Source of the DNA: Eudorina sp. 2006-703-Eu-15
Lineage: Eukaryota > Chlorophyta > Chlorophyceae > Chlamydomonadales > Volvocaceae
Assembly (NCBI GenBank): GCA_003117195.1
Contig: BDSI01000094.1
Coordinates: 248,001 to 312,000 of the forward strand
Length of the DNA stretch: 64,000 nt
Direction: 5' to 3'
Position numbers and translations under genes: made by a program. This document shows, in pieces, positions 48,993-60,406 of this stretch (its first letter is position 1; every line of letters begins with the position of its first letter). The notes below the pieces were generated by a model. The model did not search any database, had not been told where the DNA came from, and worked only from the letters and a program-made list of their open reading frames with translations.

Positions 48993-51900
48993 TTAAGCAC
49001 TTGAAGTCCCCCCGGCCGCAGCTGACGGCGGAGGCGGAGGCGGAGGCGGCAGTGGCGACGCCGCCGCGGCGTTGCCGTTGACCGGCGGACGCATGGGCGA
49101 CCCGGGGGCCGAGGGCACGCCGCTGCCCGGGGCAGCAGGTCCGCCCGCGGAGTTCGGGAGCAGGCCCCGGCCCCGGCCGCGACCGAAGCCGAAGCCCACA
49201 CCGGCAACCGGCCCTGCAGCCACGTGTTCCTGCGAACGCAACCGGGGATCCAGTAGGGTGGCAGGGGCAGCATCGGCGTCGGGCCGGGCGGGGTGCGTGG
49301 ACAGCGACGCAGGATTTGCAGAGGCCGGAGCTTCATCACGGCCTCGTGGCAGTCGCCACTTCCTACTCCCCCAGGTCCCCGCCGCCCCAGGGCCGCTATC
49401 CCCACAGGTCTAGGTCACGCAAAGTACTTCATTCCAACAGTGCGTACTGGATGTGACCGGGGCCGTTGTGGCTTGTGGGTTTGTTCTCCGTCTCAGCTCT
49501 CATTTCCCAGAGACCGCTGCAGGGACGCCATCAAGAGTACCTCCCCTGAGCCTGCGTCCATGCCTGGACCGCCGACTGCCGTCGTCCCTCGGTGCATCGT
49601 CCATGCCTTTCAAATGCCTCGGAACGCTCACGCTCCCATGGATTTCCCACACTCTGCCTGACGCAGCGCCAGGTGTGCCCCACCACTTACCCGCGGCCCA
49701 TGGGTCGCTCCAACCCCGTGATGGAAAGGGCTGCCCGGCGCCTCCGCCATCGGCGCCGCACCGCCGCCGCCACCACCACCAGCAGCAGTCGTCGCAGCAA
49801 AGCCCGGAGCACCCGTCGGGATGCCCGGCCCTGCACTTGTCCTCCGGGGTGCAGGCGGCCTGCCGCCCGCCCCCGCCGGCGCCCGTGGCTCATCGGGACC
49901 GCCCCGCATCGGCGACGGCGACAGCCTCGACGTGGCGGCCGCCGCAGCCGCCGCGGCCGCTACCGGCCCGGGCGCCGCCGGCGTGGGCGCCGCAGGCGCC
50001 GCTGCGGCGTCGCGCCGCCAGCTCGTGGCGTCGTCCGCGTGGCCGTGGTGCGCACTGCCGTACACATGGTAGTGTCCGCCGGTGACGCTGCCGCCGTGGC
50101 TGCCAGACCTGGGTCCGGTGTGGCCGTGGCCGCCGCCGTGACCCTGGTGGAAGCTAGCGTACTCAGCGCCGCTGCTGCGGCGGCCGGCGCCGCTGCCGGC
50201 GCTGCCGGGGCCGGCGGTGCCGTCGGCGCCGCTAACACGCGCAGCGCGGCGGCGTTCGTGGCGGCGCACGCGCGCCGGCTGGCCGCCGCGGCGCGCCTTG
50301 CCGCCGCCAGCGCTGCTGTCACTCTCAGTGCCGTCCGTCAGGCCGCTGCGGTCGCTGCTGTCGGCACCGACGCTGGCCGGACCGACGGTACGGAGCTGCA
50401 GCAGCGTCGCCGCGTCCAGAACCGCGGGTCCGTCGGCGGCGACAGCCGCCGCCGCCAGGCCTGCCGCCATTGCGTCGTCCGCAGTCGCCTGCGACTGCCG
50501 GCGGCTGCCGCGGCCGCGACGGCCGCGCCGCGTCTTCTTCTTCTTGGGGGCGTCGTCGCCGGCGGCGCCGCCAGCGGCCGCACCGCCATGCAGCGCGTCG
50601 TCGTCGTCGCTGTCGTCGTGGCTACCGGCGGCGCCCGCGCCGCCAGCGGCACCGCCCTCCTCCGGCACCTCCGCCGCCGTCGGCAGGGCCGGCTTGGCGG
50701 ACAGGCCCATCGCCGCCAGAGCCGCCGTAACGGTCACTTCGGAGACCTCGCCCGACTGAATCGGCGGCAGGTAGCACCGATTGCCGCTGCCCGTCCGCGC
50801 GCGTCCGCCACGGCTGCCGTAGCCGACACCGCCGCTTCCACCGGCGCCGCCGCCCGTGCTGCTGTCGCTGTCGGTCCCGGCGCCGGTGCCGCCCTCTGCC
50901 GTCGGCGGGCGCGGCGGCAGCCCGCCCGCTGAACTGCGGCGGCTGCTCGACCCACTCTTCTCGCCGGCGAGCAGCGCGAAGGGGTTCAGCGTGGGATCGG
51001 CCGCATGCGCGCCCGCCATCGCCGCCGACAGCCCGCCGATCTGAGGCGGGTGGTGGGTGTGGTGGTGCTGCTGTTGATGCTGCTGGTGGTGGTGTTGCTT
51101 CGACGTCGGCGGCACTGGGTGTTGCTCGTCCAGGCTCCTGCGGCCGGCGCCGCCATGACCGCTGCCGCGATGCTGCTGCCCAGGCCCTAGGCCGCTGGGG
51201 CCGTGGTGATGACCGGTGCCGCCGTGGTTGTTGGCGTGACCCACGGGTCCGTGGGACGCCCCGCGGTTCGCGCCCGTGTCGCTGCTCATCCGGCGCTGCC
51301 GCGCCGCCGCGTGGGCCGCCATGTAGGAGCTGCCCAGTGAGCTGGCGGCGTGGGGCGAGGAGGCGGTGGCGGGGGAGCCGACATGGGGGGAGCCGCCCTG
51401 GCTGGAGGAGAGGCGGCGGCCGCCGGACGGAGGTCCGGCGGAGGGGATGCCCATGGCGGCCGTCTTGTGAGCCGCCTGGTTAATCTCGAAGTCCTGGCGG
51501 CGGCGGCGGAGGAGGGGCGAGGATGAGGGAAGGAAGAGAAGGAGGAAGAGGAAGAGGAGGAGAAGGAAAAGGAAGATTAGGTCGGGTCAGGGGATCAAGT
51601 GGCGGCAAGGAGGTCCCCGCCCATCAGCAGCCCAGCCGTACAGCTCTCCCGCTTACAAGGCCCCGTATTTTTAACTTTAAACCTCCGTGGCTGGCCGTTT
51701 CCGGCTTCCCCCACCTTGGCGCCGTGCTTCAACAGGATGTCCACCATGCCCATCTGCCCCGCCTTCTTGGCAACCTTGAGCGGCGTCGCGTAGTTCCGGT
51801 CGCGCTGCTCCACCGCCCCTGGAGCAGTCGACCAGGGAAGTACCGCGGAGGGGGTTTGGATATGAAAGCGACATGAAGTGGGAAGGAGGGTTGAGGGAGG

Positions 51901-54900
51901 TTGCGGACTTCAATGAAAGGTGTACCACGATTCCACGCTGCAAAAGGTGGCACGATTCCGCGCTGCAGGGACACCGTACGGGATCCTTACAAGCACGTCC
52001 CGGCAGCGCAGCACCAACTGCCGTACTCACCGGGCAGCGAGGCGATCTTGTCCACCACCTCGCCGAGCCCCGCCAGCGCCGCCAGGTGAAGGGGGTAGTA
52101 CCCGGGGCCCGTGTCGGCGGCGGCGGCCGCGGCGGCGGCGGCGGCGGCAGCGCCGCCGGCGCTGACGCTGCTCGAGCTGGCTCCGCCAGCACTTGTGGCG
52201 CCGCCGCTGCTGCTGCCGCAGGGCCCAGCAGCAGCTGCGCCAGCGCCGCCGCCGGTGGCGGCGGCGGCGGCGGGGGGGCCGTCCTCGCGAATCCAAGCGG
52301 CCCGGGGATGCGCCTCCAGGACCGCCAGGGCCGCGGCGGTGTCCCCCGCCTTGATGGCGTTGATCAGGGCGGTGCCGTGTTCCCTATCGGGGTTGGGCAG
52401 CGGCGCAGGGGCGGGGTGACCCGTGAGGAAGCGGCTCGCCAGTGGTGGCAATTTGCACGTGTCAGTGGAGAAAGCTGTCAACTCAACCACTCCTGCATGC
52501 CCCATTTCCCCGCCAAGGAGCGATGATACCCCCCACTGCGCTATGTTGGGTGTGCCCGGGTTCGTTCTTCGGGTTGATTTCTTTTTCCATTGAACCCCCC
52601 ACTTGACGTCGTCTGCCCACGAGCTGCTCCGCCGCGGCCTCATTCAGCTTCCCCTGCAAGGCGCACGGGCCCCCCCGGCCGCCATATCCTCACGCACTCC
52701 ATACCCAAAAGCCGAACCCCAGCTGCTACCACTGCAGGCCGCGCTGCCCCTAATCGTTTTTATTATTTTGACCGCATCAAACCCCCCTTAGACACCACAC
52801 CCCATCACTCCACATTCCTCCGGGGCCCACCATCCCACCACCCCACGCCCCAAATCCCATGTCCACCTCGCGCCCCTATGACCCTGCCACCGCCGCCGCC
52901 CGACCGCCAAACCCAACCCACCTCCGCTCCAGGAGATCCTTCACCGCGGGCGGAAGGGCCGACTCGTCCGGCGCCGTCAGAAGGGATTCCTGCCGCCGCC
53001 GCCGCACCGCATAAGGAAGGAAATCGAGTAAAACAACTGGATGATTTATGACTTTCACTTCATATGCCTGGAATTCCCAGCAATGCCGCGAAGCGGTTAC
53101 GCACGGGAGATGAACATTTGGGCGGCTCGGTCGAAGGGCTCTTCTCTTCTTTGAGCCCAATCTTTTCCCCTTGGGGCAGCAGTGTTATCCCGCACCTCTT
53201 CACCCCAACCCAGGTACCCAGCTGGCCAGCTCCCGACCCGATCTCATCGCATAAAAACCTCCCCTCACCAAAGCCCCCATACATCACCCGCTTCGCCCAC
53301 CTGCCGGCTCCACCCATCGAACACATACAGGATACAGCCCCTGAGCCACACCCATGCACACATCCATACACGCACCTCTAGTTCGCCCAGGCTCAGGGCC
53401 CACAGCGCTCCGCCATCCGCCTGTGTGTGGGCCGAAGAGCAACGGTGGCAAGGAAAGGGGTATAGCAGGAAATTGGTCGACATATTCAAACTGCGCCGCT
53501 GCTCGTGGCAGAGCAAAAGTCCGGTGAAGAATCAAGGGGCAAGGAACGGGGGAGGGACACACACACTCAGACATACACACAGCAACACAGACACGCACCT
53601 GGCACCACCTCCAAATCTGCCTGGCCCTGTCCCTGATGGCGGTGGGGGCCCTCCTCCTAGCCGCCACCGCCGCCACCTCCGCCTCCATCTCCGGGGTGTC
53701 CCGGAAAGCCACTCCGTGCACCATCAGCCGCCGCTCCTCGCCCAGGCCCTGCAGGGCGCCGCCCGGGTGTGACAATGCGGCGGAGGGCAGACTGGCTTAC
53801 AGAGGTTCAAGTAAAAGAGGGCCTGAGGAGGCCGGCGGGGTGCGGATATAACGGCATCTCCTGAAGTGTGGGAGAGATTGGGTCAAAACAAGGCGGGATG
53901 GAGGAAAGGCCAGCCGGTAGACATGTATACTGGGAAAAAACCCACTGGCAGACATCTGAACTGCGCTCACTGCCAGAGCAAAAGGTTCTTAGTCAACCAG
54001 GGGCAGGGGGCGGTGGCCATCTGGCACACGTCCGGATGCCGCCCTACTGAGAGGGGGTTTCGGGCTATCGGGAAGATGTGTTTAATGAGAAGCCCACCCA
54101 GAACCACCCAGGCCGGGTCGATGTGTGTGGTTGTGTCCAGTGAGGAGCCGGTGTGTGGGGGTTTTGGTGTGTTGGTGCAAGAGGCGGGTGGTCTCGGAGC
54201 TGGGTCATCGAGCGATGTGGGGGCGGGTCGAATGGCGCAGGAGTGCGCTACATGTGATGGGCGAAGACAGCGTATAAAAATGGTGGAACATATTGAAAGC
54301 TGCGCGGCTGCCAGAGGAAAGGTCCCTGGGCAGGGAGGGGACGCTGGGCCGGGACGGGCTCTGAAGCCGTGGGCCTGTGCACGGCCCGACGGCCCGCATA
54401 GGGACGACAAAACGATTTTAGGCATCAGGGTTTAAACCCTAGGAGAAGAGAGGAGTAGAGGGTCACTTGAAGTCCGAACCCGCACAACGCTCACCCTGCT
54501 GAAGGTGGGGAGCCTCAGTGTCTGAGCCAGCTGGTGAATCAGCTTCCGCGCCTCCTTACTCAGGGTGGGCGGGAAGAGGATCTGGCACCTGCGCGCGATG
54601 GAGCGGCCGTTGGAGAGTTGGGTTGAGTTTGAGTGTATCAATCGTCCAGTACGGCACAGGTACGGCACAGGTACGGCACATGCGGTCACAAACAGGTTCG
54701 GGAAGACGAATCACGCGTGACGTGAGAGGCACGGAAAGACGGCATCTGGGTCGACGAAATTATGAATCGGGGTGGAGGCCATGTCAAGCTCAGAAGACAT
54801 CTCCGTCCTTTCCTCCGTCCCCAGGTTGGCTGGGGTGGAGTTGAGGTTGTGCGAGGCGAGGTCGACACGCACAGGTGCGTTCCCTGCGGCCCCTTGCCGA

Positions 54901-55729
54901 AACAGTCGACGCCTTGCCTTATACCTAGGCAAGGGTTGAAAGCACCCCGTGCCACCACCCAACAGTCCCAGACCTAGACCCAGTTGGTAAACATGCCATA
55001 AGGCCGCCGCGTATGAGAGCCCCCACGCTCTACCCCTCCACTCCCCCGTTTGGTTCACGAAACGGTCAAAAGGTCAAAAGGGACAGCGAGGCAGGTGCGG
55101 GGTCGCGCCTGACAGGACTGCTTGCCTCGCATCGCCCTGCGGGTGCTGCTCCGAAGTTACCGAGCTGGCCTTTCGGAACCAGGACAGCAGATCGCGCAGC
55201 TCGTTTGTGCTGGCCTCGGATGGCAGCTCAAAATGCCGCACGGTCACCTGCAGCGGCGATCAAGGAGGACAGAGTAATGTTTTGCAGCGCGGGTCGCAAC
55301 CCGGATGTCTAGTTCGACCCAGAGTACCGTGCGGACGTCAGCTCGGCGGCCAACGTTTTCTGTCGTAACGGGACGGTCCAAGCGACAACGGCCCCACGCT
55401 GCGACACACCAAAAACGAACAAAATACCAGATCTGGTACACCTTCTATCACCTAAACTGCATGCCGTGGTTGTTGCTGTTCAGACAGTGTCGCAATGAAG
55501 CGAAGAACATTACTGAAAGCATAACCAAAAACGTAATCTCCAAACCTACATCGGGCGACTGATCAGATTGAGCTGCAGGTGTCAAAGTCTCAGGGCACTC
55601 CGCTACGTCGAAAGGGCCGCCGGAAGTGTACTCCAGCGCCACTCGCCACACCCTCTCGCCCAGTCGTGACTGGCCTTCTGCCTGCTGTCCCGCAACTCCT
55701 CTCAAGGCGGGTGGAATGTATGCTGGCAT
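48993..55729 (-). CDS. R3H-domain, ankyrin-repeat protein with long low-complexity region
   Basis: Minus strand. Exons I can support: 55550-55729 (M-P-A-Y-I-P-P start), 55161-55247, 54495-54588, 53599-53748, 52945 or 52922 to 52989, about 52031-52434, 51715-51818, 49691-51493 and 48993 to about 49409. The 54495 exon (ILFPPTLSKEARKLIHQLAQ) joined to the next (GLGEERRLMVHG) makes an R3H fold, which binds single-stranded nucleic acid; the usual R-x3-H is kept as R-K-L-I-H. Ankyrin units follow (GTALINAIKAGD; YYPLHLAALAGLGEVVDKI; RNYATPLKVAKKAGQMGMVD). The 601-residue exon is Gly/Ala/Ser/His-rich with a basic KKKKTRRGRRGRGSRR patch, probably a nuclear signal or RNA contact. The tail has GFGRGRGRG. 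Phase does not fit between 55161 and 54588, so at least one exon is missing, and 52603-52653 may be another. An RNA-associated role is inferred. Confidence 0.7.
53457..53520 (+). repeat. Dispersed repeat (AAATTGGTCGACAT..TTCAAACTGCG family)
   Basis: Near-identical inverted copy at 59107-59155. More diverged same-strand relatives are at about 53930-53990 and 54272-54330 (each: ..GACAT/ACAT..TGAA..CTGCG..TGCCAGAG.AAAGG). All lie in introns of the R3H/ankyrin and glycosylase genes. Confidence 0.6.
54077..54117 (+). repeat. Dispersed repeat (GTTTAATGAGAAGCCC family)
   Basis: GTGTTTAATGAGAAGCCC followed by (A/G)CCCAGRACCRCCCARGCC. Other copies are at about 19813-19855 (intron 5 of chitinase B) and 10623-10664 (intron 4 of chitinase A). 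Confidence 0.65.
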
Positions 55730-56314
55730 TCTTGGAGAAAGTCCTGAAATGCGTGCCTATCCGGCCGCTAAGCTTCAGGGTTTAGGTGTAAGGTTAGCCG
55801 CGCTGGGCTTGGGCACATATTTGATGATCGACACCTGTTCCCAATGCTTGGTCAGTTCAGTTCTTTGTCGTTACGGCGCGATGTACGAATTCGGCACGAT
55901 TCCGAAACGGCAAGGTTAGGCAGGGAAACACAATACGTTTTTATTGTTGGATAACTTGTTCATGGGTTCGTAAGAGTTACGGTATCCACGTTCAAGAATT
56001 GGCACAGTCCTTAGGAACCCTTAGAGATGGATTGATCACAGATGCTACGTCATTAAATAGATAAGCATGATATGCTGTGTGTCATTGTAAGGAAAATGGA
56101 CGAGGGCGGTCATTGTCTCTCCAACTTCCGATATTTCCGGCAGTGTAAAACTGGATACAGGTGGTTGTCCTTAGGCTTGGGTACAAACACTTCATCACGT
56201 TTTCTGCTAGGATCTCGCTGAAGGGTCTTAAGCTTTGAATTTCGGACCCCCACCGGGAAGTAGTCGCTGCCAGACCGAGGAAACTAGGAGCTTGCAGGTT
56301 CTTTTCGAAATTAC
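55730..56314. other. Divergent promoter interval between the R3H/ankyrin and glycosylase genes
   Basis: About 585 bp, AT-richer than its neighbours, without a supported gene. It should carry promoters for both strands. Confidence 0.45.
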
Positions 56315-59300
56315 ATGCAAAGCTATGCGGATGCCAATCATATGTGCAGCGAACCAACAAAGGAACCTGATGCACCAGCCCCCCCGCGACCCATGGACCA
56401 CACCGGCGGCGGTGGCGCCGCCTTGTCCCTACGCGCGCGTTTACACGCCCAGATCCTCAGGATCCGCACATCCAGGAGCCAGGCACACGATATTCCTTCG
56501 CCAACCCTCCCACAAGCCGCCATCGGCGCCGACTCGCCCAGCAGCAGCACTCCACGCCCTTCTCACGCCGTCAGGTCTACCGGGCAGCGGCTACCCCCCA
56601 CCGACATCCGGTCTGCGCACATAACCCAGGACAGCAGCCCAGCTGACTGGCCACTGACATCTTCGGCGGCAGCGGGAAGCGTCACCGGAGCTGCGGTCAC
56701 TGGCATGTCGCCACCAGCACCCCCCGCACCCCCAGCAGGTGCTGTTGGAACAGCAGGTTCGCCTCGTGCTGCCTTTGAGTGCAGCAGCGGCATCTGTGGG
56801 TTTGTATCCGCCACGACACCCCCCTGGCTGTCGTCGCGCTCGCCGTGGGGAGAGGGAGCACCCCAGCCGGTCCCTACAGTAGACTCCATGTCGCTGCCCC
56901 CGGGGTTCCTCGGCGTGGATATGGCGCGTCGTGGCCGGCAGCAGCGGCAGCGGCAGTGGCAGGTGGAGACGGAAGAAGCGGAAGAGGAGGGCAGCCGGGA
57001 GACCAAGCCGCACCAACAGCAGCAGGCGGTGGACGGCAAGCACAGCGGACAGCAGCAGGCCGCGGAAGCCAGCGGAAGGCAGCGGAATGCAGCGGAAGCC
57101 CAGCAACAACACCAACAGCAGAGCAGGGGTACCCGGAAGCGGCAGCGGCAGTGGACAGCAACGACGGTTCGGCGGGAGCAGCCCCAGAGGAGCTGCCGCT
57201 GCCGGGTGGACGTGGAGGACACGGCAGGGTCTGTGGGGGAGGTGGAGCCGGCGGCGGATGCGCCGGCTCAGGCCGCTCGAGCCCAACGGGCGCAGTGGCC
57301 CACCGGTCGGAAATGCCGACGGGGACGCCGACAACGGTCGGCTGCCGCGGCCGCCGCCGCTCCTTCTGCTGCTGCCGACGGCGGGCCCCCAGCGGCCGCA
57401 GAGGCCGCAGGGATGGCGGCCCTTGCAGCGCCGCCAGCTGCAGAATTGCCGAGTCGTCGCCGGCGGCGCGCTGCGAGGGTCACGCGCTGTAGTGCTGTAG
57501 GGGCGGCGGCGGCAGGGGCGGTGGCGGCGGCGGCGGCGGCGGCCCCTGCGGGGTTCGGAAGCCCAGGCGACCTGCGGGGTTTGGAAGCGCAGCCGGCGGC
57601 TGCGGAGAGCGGTCCGGATGAGCAAGGGACGGCTGACCCACGGGTCAGCACGTGGGTCCCACCGGCGAGTCCCTGGGGCCTGATTGAGGAGGCGTTGTAC
57701 GACGATCCATGGCGGCTGCTGGTCGCGTGCATCTTGCTGAACCGAACCACGGGTCGGCAGGTCAGCGGTGTGAGAGGGGATGCACGGCATGGCGCGGACC
57801 GCCCAGGGATGAGTGAGTGCGCATCCTACCTAGGGTCGGTGACCACCCCATTGTGATTGCACGCGTCTCTTGACGCGCCACCGCCCGGCACCCATGATCC
57901 CTCTTCGTTGGCCGCCGGGGTCTTCACTCACGCAACCAACCCCAACGCCAGGCCGTGAGCATTCCATTTGATTATCCATGGAGTTCATACCGCAAAGTCT
58001 CTGCGGGGCACGTCGCGTCTACGTCTGCAAAAGCATACATGCGCCCGTTGACGCGCACACGCACGCACGCACACGCACCTCAGGAAGTCTCCCTCGGCGC
58101 ATCCCCTTGGCCCCCCGGATGTTTGCCTGGCGGTGCGGCAGGTACGGCGAGTGCTGGGACCTCTGTGGGCCGCCTTCCCTACCGCGGAAGCCATGGCGGC
58201 GGCGGACCCACGGGTCGTACAGGCCATCGTACGGCCGCTGGGACTGCAGGTCACGTAAGCCCGGGGGCGAAGTCGCTCCTCAGCTCCAGGGGGGTTTGAC
58301 GTCTCGCATCCGGAGGGTGGTTCACGTAGGGCTCTCTCAGTACGAAAGTATGGATGTACGACTGAAGTGAGCGGCGGCGTGGCGCCTTGGGGCACATACG
58401 ACAGGGCGTTCTTGCCGCGCTGTAGCGCTGTGCGGGAACCCCGGAAGGACGGCTACTAGCTGGCGTGGGCACACCAAACACGAAGTAAGGCAGAGAACGG
58501 CAGGAGCACGGGCGCACCAATTCCAAGCGTTTGCAATAGGGCAGGCGCACACACCCAGTCAATCCTCACGCAACCGCCACAGATTTCTGCTTGACAAACG
58601 GAAATTACGGCAGTGCAGCAACAGTATACGCTCACGAGGAACACAACGGATGGTTTCCCCGTCGCTGCTTGCTTGCGGCTGCGCCACACTATATCGTACC
58701 TGCGCCGTATGTCGTCGTACATGTCGTACCTGGCAGGCGAGCCGCCAAGTTGATCCGCTTCAGCTCCGAGTTCGTGTCCAAGCAGGTGGGATACACGGGG
58801 CCCGTGGTTGGGAGCTATCTGTCGGGACTCTAGGGTCCACCTTGTAACGGTTGCATAATAGTACAGGGCGGCTCCTTACGGGTTTCTTCTCTCGAGGGGT
58901 TCCCCCCTAGGAGTTTTACCACCGCGCCTCTCCTTCGGCCTCCTTGCCCGGGCCGTGGACCACCTTCCCCACCGCGCGGCGACGCTCGGCCCCGGCCTCA
59001 GTGGGTTCCGCGTCCGAACCTCCAGTCGCTGGATTGGCCGCTCTGTCCACCTGCTCTGTCGTCCAATCGTCGTGCAAATGGCAGTACATGGCAGTACATT
59101 CCCTCCAATCCTCGCGTAGCGCAGTTTGAAAATGTCAACCAATTTCCTTATACCCCTCCGATCCTCGTGTCCGCGTCCTTCACAAGACGGATCTGCAGCC
59201 TCTACGCCCACCCCTCCTCACCCCCAGTATGCATGTCCAATACCCCGGACCAAAACGCCCTCTCCGCCCAACCCCCGACCCCGGCTCCGCAGTGGACCTG

Positions 59301-60406
59301 CCCCTCTCAGCTCCACGGGGTGGGTCGCTACGGGGCGGACGCCTACCTGATGTTCTGTAGGGGCCGCTGGAGGGAGGTGCAGGTGGGGCGGGGAAGAGGG
59401 AGGTGCAGGTTGGGGGGGTGGTGGAAAGAGGGAGGTGCAGGTGGGGCGGGGGAGAGGGAGGTGCAGGTTGGGGGGGGGGTGGAAAGAGGGAGGTGCAGGT
59501 TGGGGGGGGGGTGGAAAGAGGGAGGTGCAGGTGGGGCGGGGAGAGGGAGGTGCAGGTTGGGGGGTGGTGGAAAGAGGGAGGTGCAGGTGGGGCGGGGGAG
59601 AGGGAGGTGCAGGTTGGGGGGGTGGTGGAAAGAGGGAGGTGCAGGTGGGGGGGGAGGGAGAGGGAGGCGCAGAGGGGCCCGGGAGCCTACCCTAGTTCCT
59701 TTGCTGCCCTGATCTCTCGACCGCCTGCCGCCTCCCCCTTCTTCCCTTCCTGCCCTGCTGCCGGCTCCCCCTCTCGGCCCCCTGTCCACTCCCACCGGGC
59801 CCCAGCCGACCGACAAGGACCTCCGGCGCTACCTTGACTGGCTCCGGTCCACCGGTAAGAACTGATCTGATCTTATCTGATCCGGGCTAGACTGCCCGCA
59901 GCCCGCACTCCCTCGGGTCCGCATTCGCTGCTGCGACAGCGCCCGCGCGTTGGGGCATTCGGGATGCAGTGAGGCGGCAGGTGCCGTACCCTCGGACGTA
60001 ATCCCCGGCCCCCCTACCGCGGGCTCCCGCTCAACACCCGCTGTCCCCCACCACCCCTGCGACCCCGCCCCTTCCCTCCTTCCTGCGCTGCCCCAACCCC
60101 CTGCGCGCGGCCCCGGCGCCACCACCCGCGCCGCGTCACCACCACCCCTGCCCCGGGGGCCCCTTGCCTCCCGGTGTGTGTACGGGCCCCGCAGGCGGTG
60201 AGGGAAGCGGTCTGGAGCGAGAGGATATCGGTGCGGTGCTGAGGGGCCCTATGGGTGAGGCCGAGAGCATGAAGGAGGAGGACGAGGCGGAGGAGACAGG
60301 GGGGCAGCAGGCAAAGCAGGGGCGGCGGGGGTCGGCGAGGAAAGGCCGGGGTGTATCGGCAGCTGGGTCGCAAGCGGGCGGCTCTAAAACGCGGCGAGGG
60401 AGGTGA
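56315..60406 (+). CDS. MBD4-type HhH-GPD DNA glycosylase
   Basis: Six exons: 56315-57760, 58142-58254, 58737-58785, 59293-59382, 59806-59854, 60195-60406 (652 residues). Residues about 458-582 match the MBD4 glycosylase fold: PWGLIEEALYDDPWRLL and ILLNRTTGRQ, a second exon ending LGLQVT, FSSEFVSKQ, the hairpin LHGVGRYGADAY with the catalytic Asp at about 552, and PTDKDLRRYLDWL. MBD4 enzymes excise T or U from G mismatches left by deamination of methyl-CpG or CpG, in the nucleus. The first about 455 residues are Gln/Ala/Arg/Ser-rich and disordered; I see no methyl-CpG-binding domain, as in plant MBD4-like proteins. An 80-residue Gly/Glu/Lys-rich basic tail follows the catalytic domain, unlike human MBD4, which ends there. 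ATG 56315 is the first in frame; 56342 is an alternative. Exon 4 ends in a splice-site tandem array. Confidence 0.9.
58828..58855 (-). repeat. Short repeat fragment (AACCGTTACAAGGTGGACCC type)
   Basis: AGGGTCCACCTTGTAACGGTT in intron 3 of the glycosylase gene. Related to 28205-28232 and, inverted, to 6345-6375. Confidence 0.55.
59107..59155 (-). repeat. Dispersed repeat, inverted copy of 53457
   Basis: Reverse complement reads GGTATAAGGAAATTGGTTGA then CATTTTCAAACTGCG, matching 53457-53500 with few changes. Confidence 0.65.
59383..59672 (+). repeat. G-rich tandem array repeating a 5' splice site
   Basis: About nine further copies of GAGGGAGGTGCAGGT follow the one that forms the end of exon 4 of the MBD4-type gene. 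They are spaced by G-rich spacers of about 10-20 bp, with an alternating about 55-bp super-unit (GTGGGGCGGGG.. / GTTGGGGGGGTGGTGGAA). The last copy is degenerate. Every unit carries CAG|GT. Confidence 0.88.

Noticed and set aside
49592..50932. 446-codon open frame on the plus strand
   Set aside because: It is antisense to the 601-residue exon of the R3H/ankyrin gene; GC-rich low-complexity DNA keeps several frames open.
56591..57790. 399-codon open frame on the minus strand
   Set aside because: Antisense shadow of the Gln/Ala-rich exon 1 of the MBD4-type gene, which continues into a recognised catalytic domain.
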